From Neptunicoccus sediminis (GTDB taxonomy: Bacteria > Pseudomonadota > Alphaproteobacteria > Rhodobacterales > Rhodobacteraceae): DNA of 64,000 nt. Shown here piece after piece: positions 25,935-35,037 of the stretch. A program made the position numbers and the translations under genes. The first letter of the stretch is position 1, and every line of letters starts with the position of its first letter. The notes beneath the pieces are model-generated. The model saw nothing but the letters and a program-made list of their open reading frames with translations, had not been told where the DNA came from and searched no databases. The stretch spans positions 1 through 64,000 of the forward strand of contig NZ_MDVX01000009.1 in assembly GCF_001719615.1 (NCBI RefSeq). Reading direction: 5' to 3'.

Positions 25935-28900
25935 ATGCCAAAAAGAACCGATATCGACACCGTAATGATCATCGGAGCCGGGCCTATTATCATTGGTCAA
26001 GCCTGCGAGTTCGACTATTCCGGCGCACAAGCCTGTAAGGCGCTGCGCGAGGAAGGCTACCGCGTTGTGCTCGTGAACTCCAACCCTGCAACCATCATGA
26101 CCGACCCGAATATGGCGGATGCCACCTATATCGAGCCGATCACGCCAGAGGTTGTTGCCAAAATTATCGAACGCGAGACCAAAGCCCGCCCGAATGAGAA
26201 ACTGGTGCTGCTGCCGACTATGGGTGGCCAGACAGGTCTGAACACGGCGCTTTCGCTGGATGAGGACGGCACGCTTGAGAAATTCGGGATCGAACTGATC
26301 GGCGCAGACCGCAAAGCCATCGAAATGGCCGAAGACCGCAAACTCTTCCGCGAGGCTATGGACCGTCTGGGTATCGAAAACCCCCGCGCCACAATCGCTG
26401 AAAGCATGGAAGAAGCGATGGCGGCAATTGACGAAGTCGGCCTGCCCGCGATCATCCGCCCTGCCTTTACTATGGGCGGCACTGGTGGTGGTATCGCCTA
26501 TAACCGCAAGGACTATGAGGAAATCTGCGCCAGCGGTCTCGATGCCTCTCCGACCAGCCAGATCCTGATCGACGAAAGCCTGCTGGGGTGGAAGGAATAC
26601 GAAATGGAAGTGGTCCGCGACAAAGCGGATAACGCCATTATCGTGTGTGCCATTGAAAACGTTGACCCGATGGGCGTGCACACAGGGGATTCCATCACTG
26701 TTGCCCCTGCCCTGACCCTGACCGACAAAGAATACCAGATGATGCGGACCCACAGCATCAACGTGCTGCGGGAAATTGGCGTGGAAACCGGCGGGTCGAA
26801 CGTGCAATGGTCCGTAAACCCTGCGGATGGCCGTATGGTTGTTATCGAAATGAACCCGCGCGTGTCCCGTTCCTCGGCGCTGGCTTCCAAGGCGACAGGC
26901 TTTCCTATTGCAAAGGTCGCGGCGAAACTGGCCGTCGGTTACACGCTCGACGAACTCGACAACGACATCACCAAAGTCACGCCGGCCTCTTTCGAGCCGT
27001 CCATCGACTATGTCGTTACCAAAATTCCACGCTTCGCCTTTGAGAAATTCCCCGGTGCCGAAGCCACGCTGACCACCGCCATGAAATCGGTGGGCGAGGT
27101 CATGTCCATTGGCCGCTCCATCCACGAGAGTATGCAAAAGGCGCTGACTTCTATGGAAACCAGCCTGACCGGATTTGACGATCTGGCGATTGATGGCTGT
27201 CCACCGCTGAGCAGTTGCGTGCGCGAAGACGATCCCGATCAAAGCCTGCCGTTCATCCTGCGCGGGGCCAATGCGGACGACCAGACTGCTATCGACAAAT
27301 CCGTAACCCGCGCGCTGGCCCTGCAGACGCCTGACCGGATGCGCACCATCGCACAGGCCATGCGCTATGGTTTCTCGGACGATGAAATCAACGAAATCAC
27401 CAGCTTTGATCCGTGGTTCCTGCAACGTATCCGCGAAATCATCGCCATTGAACACGACCTGATCCTCAACGGTCTGCCGGATACGGCCAAAGGCCTGCGC
27501 CGCCTGAAATCCTTTGGATTCACCGATGCGCGTCTGGCCAAACTGACCGGCCAAAGCGAACGGGACGTGCGGATCGCCCGCACCAAACTTGGGGTGACAG
27601 CCGTGTTCAAACGCATTGACACCTGTGCCGCCGAATTTGAGGCACAAACCCCGTATATGTACTCCACCTACGAAATGGATGCGATGGGCGAGGTGGAATG
27701 CGAAGCCCGCCCCACCGACCGCAAAAAGGTGGTCATTCTGGGTGGTGGCCCGAACCGGATCGGTCAGGGGATCGAGTTTGATTACTGCTGCTGTCACGCC
27801 TGTTATGCGCTGACGGATGCGGGCTATGAAACCATCATGGTCAACTGTAACCCCGAAACGGTTTCCACCGACTATGACACTTCGGACCGTCTGTATTTTG
27901 AACCGCTGACACTGGAACATGTTCTGGAAATCCTGCGGGTCGAACAGGAAAAAGGCAGCCTGCACGGTGTGATTGTGCAGTTTGGCGGCCAGACGCCGCT
28001 GAAGCTGGCCAATGCGCTGGAAGAAGAGGGCATCCCGATTCTCGGCACCACACCGGATGCGATTGATCTGGCCGAAGACCGCGAACGCTTTCAGCAACTG
28101 CTGGAGAACCTCAAGCTGAAGCAACCCCACAACGGGATTGCCAGCACTGCGGAACAAGCCTTTGAAATCGCCAAGGACGTTGGCTTCCCGCTGGTGATCC
28201 GGCCGTCCTATGTTCTGGGCGGACGCGGCATGGAAATCGTGCGCGATACGGCCCACCTGGAACGCTACATCAACGAAGCGGTTGAAGTCTCCGGCGACAG
28301 CCCTGTGCTGCTCGACAGCTACCTGTCCGGCGCGGTTGAGGTGGACGTGGATGCGCTGTGTGACGGGGAAACCGTGCATGTGGCCGGCATCATGCAGCAC
28401 ATCGAGGAAGCGGGCGTTCACTCCGGTGACAGCGCCTGTTCGCTGCCGCCCTACTCTCTCGGTCAGGACATCATCGACGAGTTGAAACGCCAGTCTACCG
28501 CAATGGCGCTGGCGCTGAATGTTGTGGGTCTGATGAACGTGCAGTTCGCGATCAAAAACGGCGAGATTTTCATTCTCGAGGTGAACCCCCGTGCGTCGCG
28601 GACCGTGCCTTTCGTGGCCAAGGCGGTGAACTCCCCCATCGCAGCCATTGCCGCCCGCATTATGGCCGGTGAAAAACTGGGTGGGTTTGAATTGAAAGAC
28701 CCGCAAACCAAGCATTTCGCCGTGAAAGAGGCGGTGCTGCCCTTTGCACGCTTCCCCGGTGTCGATACGCTGCTTGGCCCTGAAATGCGCTCTACGGGCG
28801 AGGTGATGGGGCTGGACAAGTCCTTTGACCGTGCCTTTCTCAAGGCGCAAATGGGCGCGGGTCACACCCTGCCCTCTGACGGGACCGTGTTTATTTCGAT

Positions 28901-29270
28901 CAAGGATGACGACAAAACCCCGCAGATGATAGAAGCGGCGCAAATCCTGAAAGAAGCCGGGTTCAACATCGTGGCAACACGGGGCACAGCCGCTTTCTTG
29001 AAAGAGGCCGGAATCGAAGCCGAGGTGGTCAACAAAGTGTATGAAGGCCGCCCGAACGTGGTAGATCGTCTACGCAATGGCGATATAAATCTTGTTTTCA
29101 ATACAACCGAAGGTGCTGACTCCATTCAGGACAGCCGCGCGATTCGATCCGAGGCGCTTTATGGCAAAATTGTGTATAACACGACCGCAGCCGCCAGTTA
29201 TGCCGCAGCCCGCGCCATCCGTAATATCCGCGAAGGTGATCTGGAAGTCTCCCCGCTCCAGAATTACTAA
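25935..29270 (+). CDS. carB: Carbamoyl-phosphate synthase large chain
   Basis: The 1111-residue protein has two homologous ATP-grasp halves, beginning [20 protein letters not shown] and [19 protein letters not shown], and a C-terminal MGS-like allosteric domain. It makes carbamoyl phosphate from ammonia, bicarbonate and ATP for pyrimidine and arginine synthesis. The small subunit gene carA is not in this window, as is common in alphaproteobacteria. The start at 25935 (MPKRTDID) is the family N terminus; a TTG opens the frame 12 bases earlier. Confidence 0.97.
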   Translation: MPKRTDIDTVMIIGAGPIIIGQACEFDYSGAQACKALREEGYRVVLVNSNPATIMTDPNMADATYIEPITPEVVAKIIERETKARPNEKLVLLPTMGGQTGLNTALSLDEDGTLEKFGIELIGADRKAIEMAEDRKLFREAMDRLGIENPRATIAESMEEAMAAIDEVGLPAIIRPAFTMGGTGGGIAYNRKDYEEICASGLDASPTSQILIDESLLGWKEYEMEVVRDKADNAIIVCAIENVDPMGVHTGDSITVAPALTLTDKEYQMMRTHSINVLREIGVETGGSNVQWSVNPADGRMVVIEMNPRVSRSSALASKATGFPIAKVAAKLAVGYTLDELDNDITKVTPASFEPSIDYVVTKIPRFAFEKFPGAEATLTTAMKSVGEVMSIGRSIHESMQKALTSMETSLTGFDDLAIDGCPPLSSCVREDDPDQSLPFILRGANADDQTAIDKSVTRALALQTPDRMRTIAQAMRYGFSDDEINEITSFDPWFLQRIREIIAIEHDLILNGLPDTAKGLRRLKSFGFTDARLAKLTGQSERDVRIARTKLGVTAVFKRIDTCAAEFEAQTPYMYSTYEMDAMGEVECEARPTDRKKVVILGGGPNRIGQGIEFDYCCCHACYALTDAGYETIMVNCNPETVSTDYDTSDRLYFEPLTLEHVLEILRVEQEKGSLHGVIVQFGGQTPLKLANALEEEGIPILGTTPDAIDLAEDRERFQQLLENLKLKQPHNGIASTAEQAFEIAKDVGFPLVIRPSYVLGGRGMEIVRDTAHLERYINEAVEVSGDSPVLLDSYLSGAVEVDVDALCDGETVHVAGIMQHIEEAGVHSGDSACSLPPYSLGQDIIDELKRQSTAMALALNVVGLMNVQFAIKNGEIFILEVNPRASRTVPFVAKAVNSPIAAIAARIMAGEKLGGFELKDPQTKHFAVKEAVLPFARFPGVDTLLGPEMRSTGEVMGLDKSFDRAFLKAQMGAGHTLPSDGTVFISIKDDDKTPQMIEAAQILKEAGFNIVATRGTAAFLKEAGIEAEVVNKVYEGRPNVVDRLRNGDINLVFNTTEGADSIQDSRAIRSEALYGKIVYNTTAAASYAAARAIRNIREGDLEVSPLQNY

Positions 29271-29292
29271 GCACCTGTAAAGTCTAAGCTAT

Positions 29293-29327
29293 CACGCCTC
29301 GCGAAACCTTCGCGGGGCGTATTTTTT
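29293..29327 (+). terminator. Terminator after carB
   Basis: ACGCC(T)CGCGAA pairs with TTCGCG(GG)GCGT, followed by ATTTTTTT, 22 bases after the carB stop codon. Confidence 0.8.
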
Positions 29328-29407
29328 TGGGCAGCCCGACATCGGGCGACGGATTTGCCCGCTATAATTCTGCCACATTTTGAACAAAAAACGCGCACAT
29401 TTCATAA

Positions 29408-29426
29408 TTTGCAGGTAGCTTTGCAG
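29408..29426 (+). promoter_or_regulatory. Direct repeat TTTGCAG upstream of the GNAT gene
   Basis: TTTGCAG occurs at 29408-29414 and 29420-29426, starts 12 bases apart (about one helical turn) and about 31 bases before the start codon. It is a candidate regulator-binding or promoter site; it is not a lux-box-like palindrome. Confidence 0.3.
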
Positions 29427-29456
29427 ATATAGAACCGCTCAACGTAGGAGAGTATC

Positions 29457-30005
29457 ATGCAAACCCCGGAAACCAGTGTTTCGATGATCAAAGATCTGTC
29501 AGAAATGCAAATAGCCCACGACATCCGCAGACAAGTCTTTGTGATTGAAGGAGAAGAATCCGAAGACGTGGAATTCGACGGCAATGATTTCTGCGCCGCC
29601 CATCTGCTGGCCTATTGGAAGGGCAAAGCCGTTGGCACCATGCGTCTGAGGATTGTATCAGGCAGCGAAGGCGGCACAATCATCTGGGAGCGTATGGCCA
29701 TTCTTAAGGACGCACGGGAACGCAACCCGTGGATTTTTAGAGCCTTGATGAACAGCGCGCGCCATTATACTGATATTATGGGGCTGAAGAACGTGATCGG
29801 CATCGTTGAAAACCCGAAACTCATGCGGTTTTGGCAGATTTACGGTGGCAAGGAAACCGGAGAAGAGCCGTTGGAATTTCGCGGGCACACCTACCGCCCT
29901 ATCCGTCTGACCATCCAGCGGGACAAACCGCAGGAGGAACTGACACTGCGTCAGGCGATCATGGCGGTTCCCGAAGTCTTTGATGAGACAAGGAAAAATA
30001 CGTGA
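29457..30005 (+). CDS. GNAT-fold acyltransferase, LuxI-like candidate, coupled to a LuxR-type gene
   Basis: The 182-residue protein has the GNAT N-terminal half with R24-x3-F28, D41-x2-D44 and GTMRL (60-64), spacing shared by LuxI homoserine-lactone synthases and other GNATs such as ElaA. The LuxI tryptophan and the E-x2-R pair are not evident, and the usual Gln/Arg-x-x-Gly-x-Gly/Ala acetyl-CoA loop is replaced by KDARERNPWIF after WERMAI (77-82). So it is a divergent acyl- or acetyltransferase, possibly signal-producing. AGGAGAG lies 6 bases before the start. Its stop codon overlaps the next start (GTGA). Confidence 0.7.
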   Translation: MQTPETSVSMIKDLSEMQIAHDIRRQVFVIEGEESEDVEFDGNDFCAAHLLAYWKGKAVGTMRLRIVSGSEGGTIIWERMAILKDARERNPWIFRALMNSARHYTDIMGLKNVIGIVENPKLMRFWQIYGGKETGEEPLEFRGHTYRPIRLTIQRDKPQEELTLRQAIMAVPEVFDETRKNT

Positions 30006-30700
30006 CAGTAAGTTTCGCCCTCTTGATGGAGCGACTATGGCAGTCGGATAGTCCCGAGACAACTCGGGACATAATCCTCAGCCTTGGGTTTAACGGTCTG
30101 GTTTTCCAGCGCTGGTCGCCCGACTATATCGAAAACTGGGAAGGCCGAATCGCTGAAGGGTTTCTGGAGCATTACTACGGCGCCCAGCTTGACCAGCACT
30201 GCCCGATTGCCAAAGCCATTCACACCTGGTCACGCAGCTATACCTTTGGTCAGGCACGCAACCAGCCCGGTGCGGATACAGAAAACGCGCTACGGGTGGA
30301 ACGGTTGTTCCAGCAGTTCGGGATGAAGGACGGGGTGGTCCTGCTGACAGGGCAAAACCATCTGCGGTCCTCGGTCATTCTGACCAATGCCCATAGTGTA
30401 GAGGCGGAATTTGAACGCTTCGGTGGCATGTTATATTTCGCCGCTGACAAGCTGACCCGTCAGTTGCACCCCGGACACCCCCTATTGAACCATGTGCCGC
30501 GGGAAAATCCGACCCTGTCGGATATGCAGACGAAAATCCTGCAAATGCAGATCGACCACCCCGAGCTGAGCAAAAACGAAATGGCGCTCGCCCTTGGACT
30601 GTCGCCTAAAACGCTTCATGCGCACCACAAAAAGATCGCCAAGAAAAACGGCGTGACCACATTTGCCGGTGCTGTGATCAAAAAACTGAAGGAGTCCTGA
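30002..30700 (+). CDS. LuxR-family regulator with autoinducer-domain-like N terminus
   Basis: The 232-residue protein starts at a GTG that overlaps the stop of the GNAT gene (GTGA), so its translation is coupled to it. The N-terminal part resembles the LuxR ligand-binding domain, with the pattern W..Y..HYYGAQLDQHCPIAKAI..WSRSYTF matching the D-P-x-x-x...W positions, though less conserved. The C terminus (about 170-230) has a LuxR-type helix-turn-helix (LSKNEMALALGLSPKTLHAHHKKI) that deviates from the consensus, so DNA binding is probable but should be tested. No other target is evident. Confidence 0.75.
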   Translation: MTVSFALLMERLWQSDSPETTRDIILSLGFNGLVFQRWSPDYIENWEGRIAEGFLEHYYGAQLDQHCPIAKAIHTWSRSYTFGQARNQPGADTENALRVERLFQQFGMKDGVVLLTGQNHLRSSVILTNAHSVEAEFERFGGMLYFAADKLTRQLHPGHPLLNHVPRENPTLSDMQTKILQMQIDHPELSKNEMALALGLSPKTLHAHHKKIAKKNGVTTFAGAVIKKLKES

Positions 30701-30732
30701 CAGACCCGACCTACGCGGCCGCTGCGGACATA

Positions 30733-30768
30733 GAAACCCCGGCTGACTTTGCGGGCAGCCGGGGTTTC
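30733..30768. terminator. Bidirectional terminator
   Basis: GAAACCCCGGCT and AGCCGGGGTTTC form a perfect 12-bp stem between the convergent LuxR-type and XRE genes. T tails are short on both sides. Confidence 0.75.
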
Positions 30769-30840
30769 TTACTCGAATACTCGTTACAAACCGGAACTTT
30801 TCCAGAAATCGGGCGGCGTGGATTACCGCCCGCACCAGGA

Positions 30841-31182
30841 TCAGGTGCAGGCTTTGATCAAGCCGACAATCTGGTTCTTCACAGCCTCGTTCGGGATCTG
30901 GTTGATCTGCGTGGCCAGTTCGATGGTCCGTGTAGAAATCTCCTCGATCTCATGCCCTTCGCCACCGTCCGCGCCGTCAAAGAAGTAGGAAATCTGCACA
31001 CCCAGCGCTTGAGACACTTCCCACAGGCGGCTGGCACTGATGCGGTTGATGCCGCGCTCGTATTTCTGAAGCTGCTGAAAGCTGATGCCCAGCATTTCGC
31101 TTAGCTTTTGCTGGCTGATACCACGGGACGCCCGTGTCAGACGGATTTTTGTACCAACGTGAACATCTACTGGATGAGGCAT
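30841..31182 (-). CDS. XRE family helix-turn-helix regulator
   Basis: The 113-residue protein has an N-terminal XRE/Cro helix-turn-helix (GTKIRLTRASRGISQQKLSEMLGISFQQLQKYERG), followed by a C-terminal region with a GADGGEGHEIEE linker and a short helical tail. This small XRE family is common and conserved in alphaproteobacteria. AGGAG lies 7 bases upstream of the start. The 750-base upstream gap contains direct repeats that could be its binding sites. Target genes are unknown. Confidence 0.88.
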   Translation of the reverse strand: MPHPVDVHVGTKIRLTRASRGISQQKLSEMLGISFQQLQKYERGINRISASRLWEVSQALGVQISYFFDGADGGEGHEIEEISTRTIELATQINQIPNEAVKNQIVGLIKACT

Positions 31183-31932
31183 ATTCGGCTCCTAAAACTG
31201 GGACTCCCCTGTGGGGGTCACACATAATGTTAAAGATTAGCCGAGGGTCGCTGCCGACGGAGCGCCGTTGTGATTGAGTTCACTTGGCGGTGTATAACGA
31301 CAAGTTTAGACCGAGTGTCTTCAAAAATCAATAATTAATATGGGAATTATGCAACCCAAGATAGCGCATTTTTCAGGTTGTTAAGCAGTATGGTTAACAC
31401 ACGCCCCGATTGTCTATGGTTAACTGCCCCCCAAACATGCCGTCATTCGCGCCTCGACCTGTGCTTGCAGGACCCTTCGACCGACCCTGCCCGCCATGTG
31501 TCAATACTCTCAAAAGTATAGGATGTGAAAAACACATAAGCAATTGATAACTAACATGAATTATTGGAAAATCTATTTCTTTATCAAGATAAATAATTGA
31601 TTTCAGCTTCACGGGACGAGCACCGTTACTCAACAGTCAGCCCGCTGTTTCCTCTGTCCGCAGCCGTTCAAAGCCGGCGTTTCAAACGCCCCCTCATCGC
31701 CCGTAAACTGTCGGCCCCGCGAAAGGACTGTGGCAACAGTGTGGCACGGAATTACTACCTTAAGGGGCCATTGGCCACAGTATGGACACAGTTCAACTTC
31801 CGCCTTGGAAACAAAGAATTAAAAATTTTATTGAATTGCATTTTTTTTAGAAGCCGGCATCGCGCCGGACGCCGGAAAATCCGGTGAAACGAATCTCTTG
31901 AACCGCCCCTCCCTGCGGGTAAAAGTCCGGCC
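31183..31932. other. 750-base AT-rich intergenic region upstream of tdk
   Basis: The stretch between the divergent XRE and tdk genes is AT-rich around 31300-31620. It holds a direct repeat of TATGGTTAAC (31389-31398 and 31415-31424) and a short palindrome GGCGTTTCAAACGCC (31676-31690). Short open frames on both strands lack convincing ribosome-binding sites or protein signatures. No RNA gene is recognised. Confidence 0.55.
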
Positions 31933-32532
31933 ATGGCAAAACTCTATTTCCACTATTCGACCATGAACGCCGGTAAATCAACGGCGCTCTTGCAGGCATC
32001 GCATAATTACCGCGAACGGGGGATGGAGACCTATCTTCTGACCGCCCGCTTTGATGATCGTAGCGGTGTCGGAGAGATCGGCTCGCGGATCGGGATTTCC
32101 GCTAGAGCTGACGGATTTGACAGCGAAAGCGATTTGTTTGCGATGATCGAGCGGCGGATGAAAAGCACCACGCTTGCTTGCGTCTTCATCGACGAGTCGC
32201 AATTCCTCTCTTACGAACAGGTCTGGCAACTGGCCCGTGCGGTGGATGATCTGAACATCCCGGTCATGTGCTACGGCTTGCGGGTGGATTTTCTGGGCAA
32301 ACTGTTCCCCGGCTCGGCGGCGCTGCTGGCGATGGCCGATGAAATGCGCGAAGTGCGCACCATCTGCTTTTGCGGCCGGAAAGCGACGATGGTTGTGCGG
32401 CAGGATGGCGATGGCAATGTCATAACAAAGGGCGCGCAGGTGCAGATCGGCGGGAATGAGACCTATGTCTCTCTGTGCCGCCGCCACTGGCGGGACGCCA
32501 CCGGAGAGGGTCTTTCCCCCAAAGCTGGTTAA
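31933..32532 (+). CDS. tdk: Thymidine kinase
   Basis: The 199-residue type II thymidine kinase has the P-loop NAGKST (12-17), the catalytic DESQ motif with E88/E89 region (87-90), and zinc ligands C145, C147, C182 and H185 in the lasso region. It phosphorylates thymidine in pyrimidine salvage. No clear strong ribosome-binding site precedes the start. It is convergent with rpmB. Confidence 0.94.
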   Translation: MAKLYFHYSTMNAGKSTALLQASHNYRERGMETYLLTARFDDRSGVGEIGSRIGISARADGFDSESDLFAMIERRMKSTTLACVFIDESQFLSYEQVWQLARAVDDLNIPVMCYGLRVDFLGKLFPGSAALLAMADEMREVRTICFCGRKATMVVRQDGDGNVITKGAQVQIGGNETYVSLCRRHWRDATGEGLSPKAG

Positions 32533-32664
32533 CGCCACTCCTTGCATCGCTGACGGTCCTGTCTCGTCAAGCCTGTCCCGACACGCGTGTCCCACCAACC
32601 ATCCTTGCAGCTTGCGTCGCCGCAATTTGTGCAATGGCCTGCCATCCGGCACCACACAAACGCA

Positions 32665-32694
32665 AAAAAACGGCCCCGATGCATCGGAACCGTC
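32665..32694 (-). terminator. Terminator of rpmB
   Basis: On the minus strand ACGG-TT-CCGAT / ATCGG-GG-CCGT forms a stem with a short loop, followed by T6 or more. It lies 28 bases downstream of the rpmB stop. Confidence 0.8.
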
Positions 32695-32722
32695 TGATCT
32701 TCAATCGCGCAGGCAGATGCCC

Positions 32723-33010
32723 TTAAGCGGCAGCAGTTGCCTTGGCGATTTCTTTTTTGACCTTCAGCGCAGCGTCCGAAAGTTCAACGTCTTTGGCTTT
32801 GGCCATGAACGCATCCAGACCACCACGGTGATCAACCGTGCGCAGAGCAGCCGCAGAGATGCGGAATTTGAAAGACCGGCCCAATGTTTCGCTGGTCAGC
32901 GTCACATCGTTCAGGTTTGGCAAAAACCGGCGACGGGTTCTGTTTTTGGCGTGGCTGACATTGTTGCCAGACATTGGGCCTTTGCTTGTAAACTCACAAC
33001 GACGAGACAT
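32723..33010 (-). CDS. rpmB: 50S ribosomal protein L28
   Basis: The 95-residue basic protein begins [29 protein letters not shown], the L28 signature. Only one cysteine is present, so the zinc-independent form is likely. AAGGATAT lies 8 bases upstream of the start. Bacterial L28 is often shorter (about 78 residues); alphaproteobacterial forms have this C-terminal Ala/Lys-rich extension. Confidence 0.96.
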   Translation of the reverse strand: MSRRCEFTSKGPMSGNNVSHAKNRTRRRFLPNLNDVTLTSETLGRSFKFRISAAALRTVDHRGGLDAFMAKAKDVELSDAALKVKKEIAKATAAA

Positions 33011-33171
33011 CGCGTATATCCTTACTCTCTTGTCGCGCGCCCGGAGTGGCCTGCGCTGACATTTGAAATTCGAGCCGCTTCTTTAGGCGCGATTATCCGC
33101 CCCGTCAAGGGCAGCACGCGATCAAACAGCAGTTGGGTTCGTTTGGGGCTTTTGCGCCCGAAATACAACCT

Positions 33172-34167
33172 TTATCCGTCCTGATTTACGGATTTTAATG
33201 CCAAAAGGACCTCTGCGGCGGCCGCATCGGGGCTCAGATGGCCGTTCGTGACCTTTTCGCGCAGTTCTGTCTGTCGTTTTTGCAAGGCTTCGTCCTGATC
33301 GAGCTGCGCCAGAATACCCCTGCGAATCTCATCCTGAAACCAGATCTCTGCCTGACGTGCGCGATTCGCGTCAAATGCGCCGTCTTCCTTGCGCCAGTCG
33401 GTCAGCGTCCGGATCTCGCTCCAGACCTGTTCCAGACCTTCTTCTTCCAGCGCGGACACCGTCATCGCCTTGGGAAAGCCTTTGGGGTCTTGCGGGCGTT
33501 TGCGCAGCAGACGCAGGGCACCGGCGTAATCCGCACAAGTGCGCACGGCGGTGGGTTTCAAATCGCCGTCCGCTTTGTTCACCAGAATAAGGTCGGCAAT
33601 TTCCATAATGCCCCGCTTTACCCCTTGCAGTTCATCCCCGCCCGCAGGGGCGAGCAGCAACAGGAACAGATCGGTCATATCCGCGACCATCACTTCGGAC
33701 TGGCCAACGCCCACGGTTTCCACCAGCACCACGTCAAATCCGGCGGCTTCGCACAGGGTGATTGCCTCGCGGGTGCGCCGCGCCACACCGCCCAGCGCCG
33801 CACTGGACGGGGATGGTCTGATGAAAGCATTGGGATGGCGGGACAGATTGTCCATGCGGGTCTTATCCCCCAGAATCGACCCGCCAGAGCGTTTGGAGGA
33901 CGGATCAACCGCCAGCACCGCTACCTTCAGCCCCTGCTCTACCAGCATCATACCAAAGCTCTCGGTGAAGGTGGATTTACCCACACCGGGCGTGCCGGAC
34001 AGACCGATCCGCAAGGCAGAGCGCCCTTTCTGTGTCAACCTGTCAATCAGCGTAACCGCCTGTGCGCGGTGATCCGCCCGTGTGCTCTCTACAAGGGTGA
34101 TCGCGCGGGCCAAAATCCGCCGATCCCCTGCAAGGATCGACTCCACCATTGCGGCATCAACTTCCAT
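33172..34167 (-). CDS. meaB: MeaB/ArgK-type GTPase, methylmalonyl-CoA mutase chaperone
   Basis: The 331-residue SIMIBI GTPase has Walker A GTPGVGKST (58-66), an MeaB-type VDPSSKRSGG switch and the NKADGD guanine-specificity motif. MeaB protects and loads adenosylcobalamin-dependent methylmalonyl-CoA mutase and related mutases. The start at 34167 matches the family N terminus (ILAGDRRILARAITLVES); the longer frame at 34290 does not. The mutase genes are not in this window, so this copy is unlinked to its client. Confidence 0.92.
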   Translation of the reverse strand: MEVDAAMVESILAGDRRILARAITLVESTRADHRAQAVTLIDRLTQKGRSALRIGLSGTPGVGKSTFTESFGMMLVEQGLKVAVLAVDPSSKRSGGSILGDKTRMDNLSRHPNAFIRPSPSSAALGGVARRTREAITLCEAAGFDVVLVETVGVGQSEVMVADMTDLFLLLLAPAGGDELQGVKRGIMEIADLILVNKADGDLKPTAVRTCADYAGALRLLRKRPQDPKGFPKAMTVSALEEEGLEQVWSEIRTLTDWRKEDGAFDANRARQAEIWFQDEIRRGILAQLDQDEALQKRQTELREKVTNGHLSPDAAAAEVLLALKSVNQDG

Positions 34168-34308
34168 CACGTTGAAAACACTCCATCTTTTCGGCAATCC
34201 GCGAGGTCTGGCAGAATCCTGCCCATCGCGCTGCCCCCAGTTTCCCCAAGTCTTAGTCAATCTTAAACCAGTGGGAAAGCCAGCCACCACAAAAAACGGG
34301 AACTCTTC

Positions 34309-35031
34309 ATGCGTCTGCTCCTTTCGACCCTCGCCCTGCTGAACAGCACCGGATTAGCCTACGGGGGGGATATTGATCAGACGTTCGGGTTTTATGTGGC
34401 CGGATTGAAGGCGGGGACGATCCGGATAACCGGAAACGAACCGGCACAGGGGCAGGATGGTCCCTATGCCCTGCACGGTACGCTGACCCCCACCAGCATT
34501 ATGCGGCGCTTTCACGATGTGGGGTTTGACGGGCGCGTGGATGGCGCGGTCTCGGCCGGTGTTTATGTCCCGCAGAATTACAGCGGGCAGAGTCGTTCTG
34601 AATCAACGCAGACAGATGTGCAGCTTACCTTTCAGGACAACCACCCGCAGGTGCTGCGCTACGCACCGGAACGCGCGGCACGGCCCTATGACATTGATCC
34701 GGCCAAGCAATCCGGCACAATTGATCCGCTGACCGCTGCCCATATGTTGCTGCGGGACCAGCGCGGTGCTGATCTGTGTGACCGGACACTGGACCTGTTT
34801 GACGGGCGCAGGCTGTCCCGTCTGCAAGTTGATCCCCCCGCCCATAACGGCGCAGAGGCTATTTGCGCAGGCCAATACACCCGCGTTGCAGGTTTTTCGC
34901 CGGAAGATATGCAAGAACAGGTGAACTTTCCGTTCACACTTGTATACACCAAGGACAATGCTGACCTTTACACCCTCTCCTTTTTCAAAACCGACACTAC
35001 ATTCGGTCCGGCCGAGGCTGCCCGAAAGTAA
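34309..35031 (+). CDS. DUF3108 domain-containing exported protein
   Basis: The 240-residue protein has a signal peptide (residues 1-19, hydrophobic core LLLSTLALLNSTGLA) and a mature part resembling DUF3108 family proteins. It contains two cysteines (in ADLCDRT and AEAICAG) that could form a disulfide in the periplasm. It starts 7 bases before hrpB, on the same strand. Function is unknown. Confidence 0.8.
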   Translation: MRLLLSTLALLNSTGLAYGGDIDQTFGFYVAGLKAGTIRITGNEPAQGQDGPYALHGTLTPTSIMRRFHDVGFDGRVDGAVSAGVYVPQNYSGQSRSESTQTDVQLTFQDNHPQVLRYAPERAARPYDIDPAKQSGTIDPLTAAHMLLRDQRGADLCDRTLDLFDGRRLSRLQVDPPAHNGAEAICAGQYTRVAGFSPEDMQEQVNFPFTLVYTKDNADLYTLSFFKTDTTFGPAEAARK

Positions 35032-35037
35032 ACGGAC

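Noticed and set aside
25797-28943. Long open frame antisense to carB (over 1000 codons)
   Set aside because: carB is complete and well conserved on the other strand; the antisense frame has shadow-like composition and no motif.
31394-31633. Small open frame in the XRE-tdk gap
   Set aside because: No ribosome-binding site and no recognisable protein; AT-rich stretch favours chance frames.
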